Part shown: positions 24,959-34,132 of the stretch, piece by piece
Numbering within the stretch: position 1 is the stretch's first letter
Layout: each line of letters opens with the position of its first letter
Origin: Oceanobacillus luteolus
GTDB lineage: Bacteria; Bacillota; Bacilli; Bacillales; Amphibacillaceae
DNA length: 49,759 nucleotides
Reading direction: 5' to 3'
NCBI RefSeq assembly: GCF_023715655.1
Contig: NZ_JAMBON010000026.1
Location: 1-49,759, forward strand
The notes under the pieces: model-generated
Databases searched by the model: none
What the model saw: only the letters and a program-made list of their open reading frames with translations
What the model was told of the DNA's origin: nothing
Position numbers and translations under genes: made by a program

Positions 24959-26488
24959 TTATTCACTATGATGTTTAGGACCCGGCTTCAAGTTTTCCTT
25001 CTGTCTTCTCGGATTATACTTACCAGTCAAATGCGGACGATAATCCATTTTCCATAATGGAGAACGGACAAGCGTATCTTGAAACACTGGCTTTCGCAAG
25101 GTACTAATTGGTCCTAGATAAGGTAGACCGAACGATCTCAAGGAGGATAAATGGATTATGATTAAGATAAAGGCAAGCATGACTCCAATTAATCCGATTG
25201 CGCCTCCTAATAAAATAATCGGAAAACGTAATAAACGGACCGTTAAACCCATGGAATAACGTGGAACGAGGAAAGAAGCAATTCCAGTAATACTTACAAC
25301 GATAATCATCGGAGCAGAAACTATGCCAGCTTGAACAGCCGCTTGCCCAATAACAAGAGCCCCTACAATACTCACTGCTGACCCAACTTGTTTCGGCAGA
25401 CGTATACCGGCCTCTCGCAATGCTTCAAATGCAATCTCCATAATGATAACCTCAATAATCGCCGGAAAAGGAACCGCTTCTCTCGATGAAGCAATGCTGA
25501 GCATGAGATTGGTTGGAATCATTTCTTGGTGGAATGTTGTGACCGCCACATAGATAGCCGGGAGGAATAATGAAATACCTAAGAATAAAAACCGAAGACT
25601 TCTTACAAAGGTTCCTACCCAGAAACGGTCATAATAATCTTCCTGACTTTGAAACAAACTGAAGAAACTTACGGGAGCAATTAAACAGAATGGGGTGCCG
25701 TCAATGAATATAGCTGCTCTCCCTTCAAGTAAATTCCCACTTACTACATCAGGCCGTTCTGTAAATAACATTTGTGGGAATGGAGAATACGGATTATCTT
25801 CTATAAACTGTTCAATGTACCCACTTTCCAATACCCCGTCAATTTTTATACGATTTAGACGGTCCTCGATTTCTTTAATTAATCCCGGATCTGCTAATCC
25901 ATCTATATAAGAAATGACAACCTTCGTTTTTGTATATTTACCGATTTGGAGATTTTTCATTTTCAAAGCAGGATCTTTGATGATGCGCCGCAATAAAGAT
26001 GTATTCACTCCAATTGATTCTGTAAATCCTTCTCTCGGTCCACGAATGGCCATTTCCGCTTCAGGCTCTGCAATTGAGCGCATCTCAAATTTAGCTATGC
26101 CAAACGACAGTGCTTGTTTTTCACCATCTACCAAAAGAATTGGGTTACCATTGGAGATTTCATCGATTCCTTCCACGTATGTAGCTATCTTTTTCATATT
26201 CGAGACCGGAATACGATTCTCTACGGATTGAAGAAAATTTTCTTCATTAAACTCAGCCTCTGCTAAGAGTATGTTCAAAACTTGCTCATCTAATTTCTGT
26301 GTATCTGTTAATCCTTCTATATATATAATAGTAGCTTGTCTATTTCCTATAGAAACTGAATGGAAAACGACATCCGTACTTTGTTCATATAGATTGGTAA
26401 AAAAAGAAACATTCTCTTCCAGCTTCTCCGAGAACGATTGGTTTGGCACGACGCTTTTCTTGGCAGACCGTTTTGTTCTTCTAAACAT
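24959..26488 (-). CDS. GerA family spore germination protein
   Basis: A 509-aa GerA-type subunit of a nutrient germinant receptor: a hydrophilic N-terminal domain (about 20-280, with RGPREGFTESIGVNTSLLRR at about 150-169 and LEGRAAIFIDGTPF at about 254-267) followed by about five transmembrane segments (about 290-455) with VPFPAIIEVIIMEIAFEALREAG-like helices (split). Length is normal. It is the first gene of a four-gene operon (A, B, C, small D-type), with 24 bases to gerB. The ATG follows GAGGAG. A clear SigG promoter was not identified upstream. Confidence 0.93.
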   Translation of the reverse strand: MFRRTKRSAKKSVVPNQSFSEKLEENVSFFTNLYEQSTDVVFHSVSIGNRQATIIYIEGLTDTQKLDEQVLNILLAEAEFNEENFLQSVENRIPVSNMKKIATYVEGIDEISNGNPILLVDGEKQALSFGIAKFEMRSIAEPEAEMAIRGPREGFTESIGVNTSLLRRIIKDPALKMKNLQIGKYTKTKVVISYIDGLADPGLIKEIEDRLNRIKIDGVLESGYIEQFIEDNPYSPFPQMLFTERPDVVSGNLLEGRAAIFIDGTPFCLIAPVSFFSLFQSQEDYYDRFWVGTFVRSLRFLFLGISLFLPAIYVAVTTFHQEMIPTNLMLSIASSREAVPFPAIIEVIIMEIAFEALREAGIRLPKQVGSAVSIVGALVIGQAAVQAGIVSAPMIIVVSITGIASFLVPRYSMGLTVRLLRFPIILLGGAIGLIGVMLAFILIIIHLSSLRSFGLPYLGPISTLRKPVFQDTLVRSPLWKMDYRPHLTGKYNPRRQKENLKPGPKHHSE

Positions 26489-26628
26489 AGCTCCTCATCC
26501 CCTGAACTGATATATAGATAAATTTCCTCAAGGACGGAAAATTATACATATCTCTTCGTTATAGATATAAGTTATGATTTTAAATAATCTAAGAACGTAA
26601 CTACTTTAAGTCAGTTAGGACTAAGCCA

Positions 26629-26668
26629 TAAAAAAATATACCCCTTATCAAAAGAGGTATATTTTTTA
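26629..26668. terminator. Bidirectional terminator between araA and gerA
   Basis: A 12-bp stem (AAAAAATATACC and GGTATATTTTTT, arms 26629-26642 and 26656-26668) carries an A run on one side and a T run on the other. It chiefly ends the araA transcript, which comes from the right. Confidence 0.85.
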
Positions 26669-26670
26669 TG

Positions 26671-28095
26671 TTATTTGATTTTAATTACTTCCAATTCAAA
26701 CATTTTACCTAAATCTTCAATTTGATCAGCTGTAACTGCAAATGAGAGGACCGTATGATGTCCTCCACCATGTTCAACCCATTTTTTCACGCCTTCATAA
26801 AATCCGGATTTTGGAGTATACATTTGACGGGCAACTGGGAGATTTGGAGCCGGTGTTTCCGGTTTATTTCCATCCACCTCATACATCACTAATTTGAATC
26901 GGTCGCCAAAGTCAGAAATAGTGATATTCACTGCCTCCCCTTCCGATCCATCAAATACTAATCTTGCAGGATCCTCTTTCCCACCTATTCCAAGTGGATG
27001 AACCTCTACTCTAGGTTTTGTGCTAGCAAAAGTCGGATCTACTTCTAACATATGGGAGCCTAAAATAGTCTCTTGTCCTTGAACAAGGTTATACGTATAA
27101 TCCTCCATGAATCCTGTTGCTTTGTTATGAGACATAATTTTTATTAATCGGTCAAGAGCCGCTGTTTTCCAATCTCCTTCACCAGCAAAGCCATATCCAG
27201 CTTCATTCAAACGCTGTACAGCCATGCCAGGTAGCTGCTTCATGCCCCATAAATCTTCAAAGTTTGTTGTGAAGGCACTATAACCCCCACGCTCAAGGAA
27301 CTTCCTTAGGGCTATTTCAATTCTAATTTGCTCTTTAACTTGCCCTTCGAAAAAACTAGGATCGTTATCGCCAACAACTAACTCATATTTTTCTTCACAT
27401 TCTTTATATACAGCATCTATTTCCTCTTCTGTTACTTCCTTCATTTCGGCTACGAGGTCACCAATGCCATAATAGTCGACTGTCCAGCCGAATTTAATTT
27501 GGGCTTCAATTTTATCTCCATCCGTTACTGCTACATTACGCATATTGTCTCCAAATCTAGCTACTTTAATATGGAAGCTTTCGTTGTAAGCTACAGCTAC
27601 ATCCATCCATTGCTTGATTTCATTTTGCAGACGTTCTTCTTTCCAGTGACCGACAACTATTTTATTGTTTTTATTTAATCGAGCATTGATAAAACCATAT
27701 TCCCTGTCACCATGTGCACTTTGGTGCAAGTTCATGTAATCCATATCAATCGTATCCCAAGGAATATCATTCGCAAATTGAGTATTTAAATGAAGTAATG
27801 GCTTTTGTAGTAATTTAGTTCCTCTAATCCAGTTTTTTGCTGGAGAGAATGTATGCATCCAAGTGATGACACCTGCAACACGATCATTATAGTTTATTTC
27901 TTTCATAACTTGCGTAATACTGTCCGCCGTGGTTACAACCGTTTTAAATACAATCGGATAAGGGAAGTCACCCTTTTCATTTAGTTCATTAATGATTGCA
28001 ACTGTATTTTTCTTTACTTCATTTAATGTTTCTTCCCCATATAAGTGCTGACTTCCTACAACAAACCAAAATTCGTATTCATTTGTTTTTAACAT
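26671..28095 (-). CDS. araA: L-arabinose isomerase
   Basis: A 474-aa L-arabinose isomerase, converting L-arabinose to L-ribulose in the cytosol with Mn2+. Start [20 protein letters not shown] and the [12 protein letters not shown] motif are diagnostic. Metal-site segments [10 protein letters not shown] (about 304-313), SHMLEVDPT and the late [11 protein letters not shown] (His pair) are intact. Length is normal. The ATG is preceded by AGAGGAGGGTG. It is transcribed away from araE/araB, from the promoter at 28215-28243, which carries an AraR box. Confidence 0.97.
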   Translation of the reverse strand: MLKTNEYEFWFVVGSQHLYGEETLNEVKKNTVAIINELNEKGDFPYPIVFKTVVTTADSITQVMKEINYNDRVAGVITWMHTFSPAKNWIRGTKLLQKPLLHLNTQFANDIPWDTIDMDYMNLHQSAHGDREYGFINARLNKNNKIVVGHWKEERLQNEIKQWMDVAVAYNESFHIKVARFGDNMRNVAVTDGDKIEAQIKFGWTVDYYGIGDLVAEMKEVTEEEIDAVYKECEEKYELVVGDNDPSFFEGQVKEQIRIEIALRKFLERGGYSAFTTNFEDLWGMKQLPGMAVQRLNEAGYGFAGEGDWKTAALDRLIKIMSHNKATGFMEDYTYNLVQGQETILGSHMLEVDPTFASTKPRVEVHPLGIGGKEDPARLVFDGSEGEAVNITISDFGDRFKLVMYEVDGNKPETPAPNLPVARQMYTPKSGFYEGVKKWVEHGGGHHTVLSFAVTADQIEDLGKMFELEVIKIK

Positions 28096-28194
28096 CCATA
28101 CACCCTCCTCTAATTTTTAAAGCCACTTTACCTATCTGATTAAAGAATATAAATATATAAAATTAGTATGGTAGATTCAAAAAGTGAATCCCAT

Positions 28195-28210
28195 ATGTAA
28201 ACCGCTTACA
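28195..28210 (-). promoter_or_regulatory. Candidate catabolite-responsive element (cre)
   Basis: The minus strand reads TGTAAGCGGTTTACA, a cre-like palindrome with one extra base relative to TGTAAGCGTTTACA. It lies at the expected start site of araA, where CcpA repression is usual. Confidence 0.45.
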
Positions 28211-28214
28211 TAAA

Positions 28215-28243
28215 ATAATAAAATATTTATACGTATAAGTCAA
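28215..28243 (-). promoter_or_regulatory. araA promoter with AraR box
   Basis: Minus-strand TTGACT (28238-28243), 17-base spacer, TATTAT (28215-28220). An AraR-type palindrome (ATTTATACGTATAAGT at 28225-28240) covers the spacer and part of the -35. B. subtilis AraR boxes have the ATTTGTACGTACAAAT form. Confidence 0.8.
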
Positions 28244-28253
28244 ATGATATTTT

Positions 28254-28269
28254 ATTTATACGCATAATA
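28254..28269. promoter_or_regulatory. AraR box 2
   Basis: ATTTATACGCATAATA, 29 bases centre-to-centre from the first box, giving a pair suited to cooperative AraR binding in the araA-araE space. Confidence 0.65.
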
Positions 28270-28424
28270 AAACAATTCCTGTTAACATAAGTTGTAATTT
28301 ATATGCTATCCATTAGGTATTTATTTAGCTTATATAATTTAACAAACAACCAAAATCACGAATCGCATTAAAATAACAGTATTAACTATAAGCAAATGAA
28401 ATGTTTAGTAATCTAAAACCCAAA

Positions 28425-28478
28425 ATTGATACGTACAAAAATTAAACTGTTGATTTATTCGGATAACGGTGTTAACAT
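28425..28478 (+). promoter_or_regulatory. AraR box 3 and candidate araE promoter
   Basis: ATTGATACGTACAAAA (28425-28440) resembles the AraR consensus. It is followed by TTGATT (28450-28455), a 17-base spacer and TAACAT (28473-28478), a possible promoter for araE-araB. Confidence 0.55.
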
Positions 28479-28513
28479 CATTTTATGAAAGCCTTTACCT
28501 ATCTTTAAAGAAT

Positions 28514-28631
28514 TCATAGAAAAGAGGCGGTACTACAAAGTAATGATGAGTTTCAACAAAAGATCATGGTTGTCCTTATAAGTATAGGTAATTTATTTTT
28601 ATTCGCAGCCTTTATATCATTTTATTTGTAA
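28514..28631 (+). other. Protein-like fragment in araE 5' region
   Basis: A short open stretch between stops reads as RKEAVLQSNDEFQQKIMVVL followed by a hydrophobic SIGNLFLFAAFISFYL. It looks like the C-terminal end of a membrane protein (charged DEFQQK then a transmembrane helix) but has no ribosome binding site for its only in-frame ATG. It may be a gene remnant from before the ara genes arrived. The remainder of the 613-base gap between araA and araE holds the AraR boxes and promoters listed separately. Confidence 0.35.
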
Positions 28632-28708
28632 GCCTTTTCCAAAACCAGAAAATTATTTTTAATATAATTTTACTGAGCGATCGGATTATTCTTAAGGAGG
28701 GAAACACA

Positions 28709-30091
28709 ATGGTTAAAGAAAAAAAAGTATCACATAAATTTATATACTTCTTTGGAGCTTTCGGCGGTATCTTATTCGGGTACGATATCGGTGTTATGAC
28801 AGGAGCGTTGCCATTCCTCCAACAGGATTGGGGACTTGATAATGCCGCTACCATCGGATGGATCACATCTTCTATCATGTTAGGGGCAATTTTTGGAGGC
28901 GCTTTAGCAGGTCAATTGTCTGACCGCTTTGGAAGACGAAAGATGATTCTAGCTACTTCCGTCATTTTCGTCATCGGCTCCATACTTTCTGGGATGGCAC
29001 CGCCAGACGGAAGCTTATTCTTAATTCTTGTCAGAGTATTTCTAGGTTTAGCTGTTGGTGCTGCTTCTGCATTAGTACCAGCTTACATGTCAGAAATGGC
29101 TCCAGCACATTTGCGAGGACGCCTCTCAGGAATTAACCAAACAATGATTGTGTCTGGAATGTTGCTTTCCTATATTGTTGACTTTCTACTTAGTGGTTTA
29201 CCAACAACGATAGCTTGGCGTTCTATGCTTGCAATGGCAGCGGTTCCAGCTGTAATCCTATTTATCGGAGTATTGAGATTACCAGAGTCACCTCGTTTTC
29301 TTATTAAAAATAATAAATTGGACGAAGCTCGAACCGTTCTAGGATACCTACGTCCAAACAAAAAAGCCATTGATGCTGAAATTAAAGAAATCCAAGAAAG
29401 CAGTAAACAGGAGAAACAAAACGTATCTTGGGGTGCCTTACTCGATAGTAAGTATCGTTATCTAGTTATAGCTGGTGTAGGTGTTGCTGCGTTCCAGCAA
29501 TTCCAAGGGGCAAATGCGATCTTCTACTATATTCCGCTTATCGTTGAACAAGCGACTGGACAAGCAGCAAGTTCGGCATTGTTGTGGCCGATCATCCAAG
29601 GTATCATTCTTGTCATTGGATCATTAGTCTTCCTTGTAATTGCTGATAAATTTAAACGCCGTACATTATTGACACTTGGTGGAACGGTAATGGGACTTTC
29701 TTTTATTTTCCCAGCAATTCTAAACGTTTTGGTTCCTAATGCGGATCCAATGTTGATCGTTGTATTCTTGAGTATTTATGTAGCATTCTATTCCTTTACT
29801 TGGGCACCTTTAACATGGGTTATTGTAGGAGAGATTTTCCCGTTATTAATACGTGGACGTGCTTCCGGCTTAGCCTCATCCTTTAACTGGATAGGTTCAT
29901 TCCTAGTTGGTCTACTGTTCCCAATAATGACTGCATCCATGGCTCAAGAAGCTGTGTTTGCCATTTTCGGTGTCATCTGTTTACTTGGAGTAGCCTTTAT
30001 CCGCATTCGTGTCCCTGAAACTATGGGTCGCACTTTAGAGGAGATTGAGAAGATTGGGGAAAGAAAAGGATTGGAAAAAAAAGGAGCTTAG
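28709..30091 (+). CDS. araE: Sugar:H+ symporter, AraE type
   Basis: A 460-aa sugar-porter family MFS permease with 12 transmembrane segments. Sugar-porter signatures: GGILFGYDIGVMTGAL (about 18-33), GQLSDRFGRRKM (loop 2-3), ESPRFLI after segment 6, QQFQGANAIFYY (about 261-272) and the PETMGRTLEEIE tail. Context (araA opposite, araB immediately downstream, AraR boxes) indicates L-arabinose as substrate. The ATG follows AAGGAGG. It forms an operon with araB, 33 bases apart. Confidence 0.92.
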   Translation: MVKEKKVSHKFIYFFGAFGGILFGYDIGVMTGALPFLQQDWGLDNAATIGWITSSIMLGAIFGGALAGQLSDRFGRRKMILATSVIFVIGSILSGMAPPDGSLFLILVRVFLGLAVGAASALVPAYMSEMAPAHLRGRLSGINQTMIVSGMLLSYIVDFLLSGLPTTIAWRSMLAMAAVPAVILFIGVLRLPESPRFLIKNNKLDEARTVLGYLRPNKKAIDAEIKEIQESSKQEKQNVSWGALLDSKYRYLVIAGVGVAAFQQFQGANAIFYYIPLIVEQATGQAASSALLWPIIQGIILVIGSLVFLVIADKFKRRTLLTLGGTVMGLSFIFPAILNVLVPNADPMLIVVFLSIYVAFYSFTWAPLTWVIVGEIFPLLIRGRASGLASSFNWIGSFLVGLLFPIMTASMAQEAVFAIFGVICLLGVAFIRIRVPETMGRTLEEIEKIGERKGLEKKGA

Positions 30092-30124
30092 TCGAAACAG
30101 CTCAACAGGAATGGAGGAGAAATA

Positions 30125-31723
30125 ATGTACATTAAGGAAACATCTCAGGCAATTCAACGTGGTGATGTATATCTTGGAATAGAATTAGGATCTACTCGGA
30201 TTAAAGCTGTTTTAATCAACGATAAATATGAAACCATCTCCGTTGGAAGTTATGCATGGGAAAATAAGTTTGAAAACGGTATCTGGACCTATTCACTTGA
30301 TGATGTGTGGAAAGGGATCCAAAGTAGTTACCTCCAAATGGCAGCAGATGTGGAGAGCAAATTCCACACGAAACTAACTAAGATTCGCTCTATTGGTGTA
30401 AGTGCCATGATGCATGGTTATTTAGCTTTTTCACAGGATGGTACACTGCTTACTCCTTTTCGAACATGGCGCAATAATACAACAGAGAAAGCTGCAATTG
30501 AACTTACGGAATTATTTCAATTCAATATACCAGAAAGATGGAGCATCGCTCATCTTTACCAAGCAATCCTAGACGAGGAATCACATGTTGAGGATGTGAA
30601 CTTTTTAACGACTTTAGCTGGTTATGTCCATTGGAAATTATCAGGAGAAAAAGTTTTAGGTATTGGTGATGCCTCTGGTGTGTTCCCTATTGACGAGAAT
30701 ACTGGTAATTATTCTGAGGAACTTCTACTTAAATTTGAAAATATGAAACGTGTATCAGCTTATGAGTGGAATATTAGAAGTATATTACCAACTGTATTAA
30801 AAGCAGGCGATGTAGCAGGCAACTTAACAGAGGAAGGAGCTAAGCTGCTTGATGTGAACGGATATTTACAGGCGGGAAGTTTCATGGCTCCACCAGAAGG
30901 GGATGCAGGAACCGGTATGGTCAGTACGAACAGTGTGCGCAAACAAACAGGAAATATTTCTGTTGGAACTTCAGCGTTTTCAATGATTGTGCTTGATAAA
31001 CCACTAAAAAAGGTTTATAGAGATATCGACATTGTTACTACTCCTACAGGGAATCCTGTTGCAATGGTCCATACCAATAATTGTTCATCTGATATTAATG
31101 CCTGGGCAAATATATTTAAAGAATTCGCAGAAAGGCTCGGTATAGAAATCGAGCCCGACAAATTATATGAATCCCTATTTCTTACTACTACGAAAGCAGA
31201 CCCAGATGCCGGAGGATTGATTAATTACAGTTATCTTTCGGGTGAGAACATTACAAAAATGCCGGAAGGACGTCCCCTATTTGTAAGGGATGTCAATAGT
31301 TCGTTTACATTGGCGAACTTTATTCTCACACAGTTATATGCTGCTTTTGCTCCTTTAAAAATTGGTATGGATATCTTGTACAATGAAGAGGAGATTCAAA
31401 CAAATGTCTTAATAGCCCAAGGAGGTCTGTTCAAAACAACAGTCATTGCTCAACAGATTTTGTCCAATGCCTTAAATACGCCAATCACTGTTATGAACAC
31501 TGCGAGTGAAGGCGGAGCTTGGGGTATGGCGGTATTGGCTGCATACACCAAGTTTGGGAATGAGAATATGAACTTGGAGGACTTCTTAGACCAGTATGTA
31601 TTCGTAAATCCTAATAGCTCTACCTTAAGTCCGGAACCTCAAGGGGTTGAGGGGTATGAGACATTCATCAATAATTACAAAGCCGGCTTACCCGTTGAAG
31701 AGGCAGCGATAAAATATATTTAA
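30125..31723 (+). CDS. araB: FGGY kinase, probable L-ribulokinase
   Basis: A 532-aa FGGY-family carbohydrate kinase. The ATP phosphate-1 loop reads LGIELGSTRIKAVLI (about 17-31); the sugar-binding region includes ISVGTSAFSMIV, and the C-terminal ATP-binding helix-loop is ASEGGAWGMAVLAAY. By position (between araE and araR, with araA and araD present) it should make L-ribulose 5-phosphate. The loop and 532-aa length match Lactobacillus-type AraB rather than the 560-aa B. subtilis/E. coli class, and automated annotation may call it a xylulokinase. The ATG follows GGAGG. Confidence 0.8.
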   Translation: MYIKETSQAIQRGDVYLGIELGSTRIKAVLINDKYETISVGSYAWENKFENGIWTYSLDDVWKGIQSSYLQMAADVESKFHTKLTKIRSIGVSAMMHGYLAFSQDGTLLTPFRTWRNNTTEKAAIELTELFQFNIPERWSIAHLYQAILDEESHVEDVNFLTTLAGYVHWKLSGEKVLGIGDASGVFPIDENTGNYSEELLLKFENMKRVSAYEWNIRSILPTVLKAGDVAGNLTEEGAKLLDVNGYLQAGSFMAPPEGDAGTGMVSTNSVRKQTGNISVGTSAFSMIVLDKPLKKVYRDIDIVTTPTGNPVAMVHTNNCSSDINAWANIFKEFAERLGIEIEPDKLYESLFLTTTKADPDAGGLINYSYLSGENITKMPEGRPLFVRDVNSSFTLANFILTQLYAAFAPLKIGMDILYNEEEIQTNVLIAQGGLFKTTVIAQQILSNALNTPITVMNTASEGGAWGMAVLAAYTKFGNENMNLEDFLDQYVFVNPNSSTLSPEPQGVEGYETFINNYKAGLPVEEAAIKYI

Positions 31724-31740
31724 TTTGACGCATCCATTTA

Positions 31741-31786
31741 AAAGAGAGCTGAGACACAACTCGTAGTTTGTCTCAGCTCTCTTTTT
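31741..31786. terminator. Bidirectional terminator araB/araR
   Basis: A 16-bp perfect stem (31741-31756 with 31769-31784) and T-rich flank lie between converging araB and araR; it overlaps the end of araR. Confidence 0.9.
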
Positions 31787-32879
31787 CCATCATTTCCTTA
31801 GAAGCGAGGGGAAGTACAGAATCTCGCTCAATGATTTCTGGTTCATATACTTTTGAAGTAACCTCTTGTTTATTTATCAAATCGATCATCATTTTCCCTG
31901 CGTCCAACCCCATTTTTTCCTGTGGATGACGAATTGTTGTCAGTCGTGGGTTGATATAATTTGAGAATCGATAATCATCTACCCCAATTATCGAAATATC
32001 ATGTGGGACACTCAAACCAATTTCTTTAGCAAATTTAATTACTTGAATAGCTAATTGATCGTTATAGCAAACAATTGCTGTTGGTGCATCGTTCGAACGG
32101 GTCAGCATCATGTGAAGTTTTTTAAACAAGTTATCAATATTTTCTTCCGTCTGAAACATCATAATATCGCCCATATTTAATAACTCCGGCTGCTCTTGAT
32201 AAGCTTTGATAAAACCATTCATTCTATCAATCCCCTGCTTATCATCCACTTTAAATATACCAACGATTTGCTTATGTCCCTTGGAAATTAGATAGTTAGT
32301 CGCAAGCTCACCAGTCTTTACATCATCCATGATCAAATATGGTATATCGAGGTCATCATAAACTGCATTAATCGACAACATCGGGATACCCATCGATTTG
32401 ATATTATCGTAAATTCCTTTATTATAATCATTCCGAGCGCTCTTGGTTGGCTCAATAATTAAACCAGACAAATTATTATTTAGTAGATTCGTAAGGCTTT
32501 TACGCTCTTTCTCAGGACTGTTTTGTGTATCCGTTATAAGAATGGAATAACCATAATTAGATAGGTAATTATCGATTCCTGTAATGATATTCGGGAAAAT
32601 ATAATTGGCGATATGTGTGGAAATAAGCCCGATTGTCTTATGTTGAATTTGTATTTTTGGTTTGCTTTTCCAATCATTAACAAATATTCCAGCACCTTGA
32701 ATTCGGTATACATAATTATCTTTCTCAAGTTCATCAATTGCACGTCTTACTGTAAATCTACTGACATCGTAAACCTTCATCATTTCTGATTCAGTAGGCA
32801 ATTTATCATTCACTTGATATACTTCCGATAGGATTTTTTCTTGTATATTTTGTTTGATTCGTTCATATTTTTTAACCAT
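31773..32879 (-). CDS. araR: Arabinose repressor AraR
   Basis: A 368-aa chimeric regulator: a GntR-type winged HTH at the N-terminus (YERIKQNIQEKILSEVYQVN, then LPTESEMMKVYDVSRFTVRRA, about 27-47; split) joined to a LacI-type effector domain (IGLISTHIANYIFPNIITGI at about 83-102 to IIGVDDYRFSNYINPRLTTI). It represses ara genes and is released by L-arabinose. Boxes matching the AraR consensus occur at 28225, 28254, 28425 and 33952. The ATG follows AAAGGGG. It is monocistronic and converges on araB. Confidence 0.95.
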   Translation of the reverse strand: MVKKYERIKQNIQEKILSEVYQVNDKLPTESEMMKVYDVSRFTVRRAIDELEKDNYVYRIQGAGIFVNDWKSKPKIQIQHKTIGLISTHIANYIFPNIITGIDNYLSNYGYSILITDTQNSPEKERKSLTNLLNNNLSGLIIEPTKSARNDYNKGIYDNIKSMGIPMLSINAVYDDLDIPYLIMDDVKTGELATNYLISKGHKQIVGIFKVDDKQGIDRMNGFIKAYQEQPELLNMGDIMMFQTEENIDNLFKKLHMMLTRSNDAPTAIVCYNDQLAIQVIKFAKEIGLSVPHDISIIGVDDYRFSNYINPRLTTIRHPQEKMGLDAGKMMIDLINKQEVTSKVYEPEIIERDSVLPLASKEMMEKES

Positions 32880-33054
32880 ATTGAATCCCCTTTAATTCCA
32901 TACGACCTATAATAAAGAATAATCTTTCTATATACAGAAATTTCTATTATGTGTAGACAAGTTTAATTATAGCATACCTATAATCATTATTATTGGTTGT
33001 AAATAAAAAGTCTAAACCTATACGGTAAGATTTAGGTACGTTTAACTTGCATCA

Positions 33055-33093
33055 AATAAAAAAACCATTAAGAAATTAGAATGCTTCTTAATG
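33055..33093 (-). terminator. Terminator of araD
   Basis: Minus-strand stem CCATTAAGAA (33084-33093) with TTCTTAATGG (33064-33073), followed by T7. It separates araD from araR; the 257 bases between these genes otherwise hold only A/T-rich promoter-like sequence (TATAAT near 32966). Confidence 0.85.
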
Positions 33094-33136
33094 GCAGTAT
33101 CTTGAAAGATTTGAATCTAATTATAACTCTATAAGA

Positions 33137-33832
33137 CTATTTTTGACCGTAATAAGCATTTGCGCCATGCTTCCTCAAAAAGTGCTTATCCAAAAGATAA
33201 GAATCCATCTCAATTCCATGTGGATTCAATTGTAATGTATGGTAAGTCATTTTAGCTACCTCTTCCAATACGACCGCATGGTGTACAGCATCTTGTGCAG
33301 ATTTCCCCCATGTAAAAGGACCATGATCATTGACTAACACTGCTGGAACATAATCTGGATTAATCTTACGTTCTTCAAACGTCTCAACGATAACATCTCC
33401 AGTTTGTCTTTCATATTCACTAGATACTTCAGATTCTGTCATCTTCCTTGTTACAGGGACGGGGCCATAAAATGTATCAGCATGAGTAGTTCCTGATGAC
33501 GGAATATCAATACCAGCTTGGGCGAATGTTACAGCCCAAGGAGAGTGTGTATGAACAATGCCTTTAATATTAGGAAATTGATTATATAAAACAACATGCG
33601 TTGCTGTATCACTCGATGGATTCAATTCCCCTTCAACAACATTACCTTTCAAATCAACGACCACCATATGCTCTGGCAACAGTTCTTCATAAGGTATGCC
33701 ACTAGGCTTAATAACAATTAAATTTTCATTTCTATCTATTCCACTAACATTTCCCCATGTAAAAGTAACAAGATTATATTTCGGAAGTAACATGTTCGCT
33801 TCATAAACTTCTAGTTTTAGCTGTTCTAACAT
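33137..33832 (-). CDS. araD: L-ribulose-5-phosphate 4-epimerase
   Basis: A 231-aa class II aldolase-family epimerase that converts L-ribulose 5-phosphate to D-xylulose 5-phosphate. NVSGIDR, KPSGIPYEEL, SSDTATHVVLY, the Zn ligands in HTHSPWAVTFAQAG (His-x-His) and the late His in VLVNDHGPFTWGKS are all present. Length is normal. The ATG follows AAAGGATG. Expressed from its own AraR-covered promoter. Confidence 0.96.
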   Translation of the reverse strand: MLEQLKLEVYEANMLLPKYNLVTFTWGNVSGIDRNENLIVIKPSGIPYEELLPEHMVVVDLKGNVVEGELNPSSDTATHVVLYNQFPNIKGIVHTHSPWAVTFAQAGIDIPSSGTTHADTFYGPVPVTRKMTESEVSSEYERQTGDVIVETFEERKINPDYVPAVLVNDHGPFTWGKSAQDAVHHAVVLEEVAKMTYHTLQLNPHGIEMDSYLLDKHFLRKHGANAYYGQK

Positions 33833-33941
33833 AATCAGTCATCCTTTTTAGCATTTTTTTAGTTCAAGTTGGATGGATCATTTGAAAGATTGCCTCAAAA
33901 CTTCTATTAACTCTACGTATTATTCTCTTCATACTAATGTC

Positions 33942-33970
33942 ATCATATTATATTTGTACGTACAAGTCAA
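33942..33970 (-). promoter_or_regulatory. araD promoter with AraR box
   Basis: Minus-strand TTGACT (33965-33970), 17-base spacer, TATGAT (33942-33947). A near-consensus AraR box ATTTGTACGTACAAGT (33952-33967) covers the spacer and part of the -35, the same geometry as at araA. Confidence 0.85.
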
Positions 33971-34052
33971 TTGAGTTATACTTAAATTAAGCATTTTAAT
34001 ACGGACTAATTAAGATACATAAATTTCATTCGTATAACTGGTAATGTTTTAT

Positions 34053-34066
34053 TGTAAACGCTTGCC
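34053..34066 (+). promoter_or_regulatory. cre site before galM
   Basis: TGTAAACGCTTGCC matches the CcpA consensus TGWAARCGYTWNCW at 13 of 14 positions. It lies between the divergent araD and galM genes, 67 bases before the galM start. Confidence 0.75.
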
Positions 34067-34132
34067 AAAAGCTAAATTCAAGCGCAATTCAACTTAACGA
34101 TTTATTAAAATATCTATAGGTTGGTGAATCAA

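Noticed and set aside
28486-28499. A second cre site (TGAAAGCCTTTACC)
   Set aside because: The near-invariant central CG is CC, so CcpA binding is doubtful.
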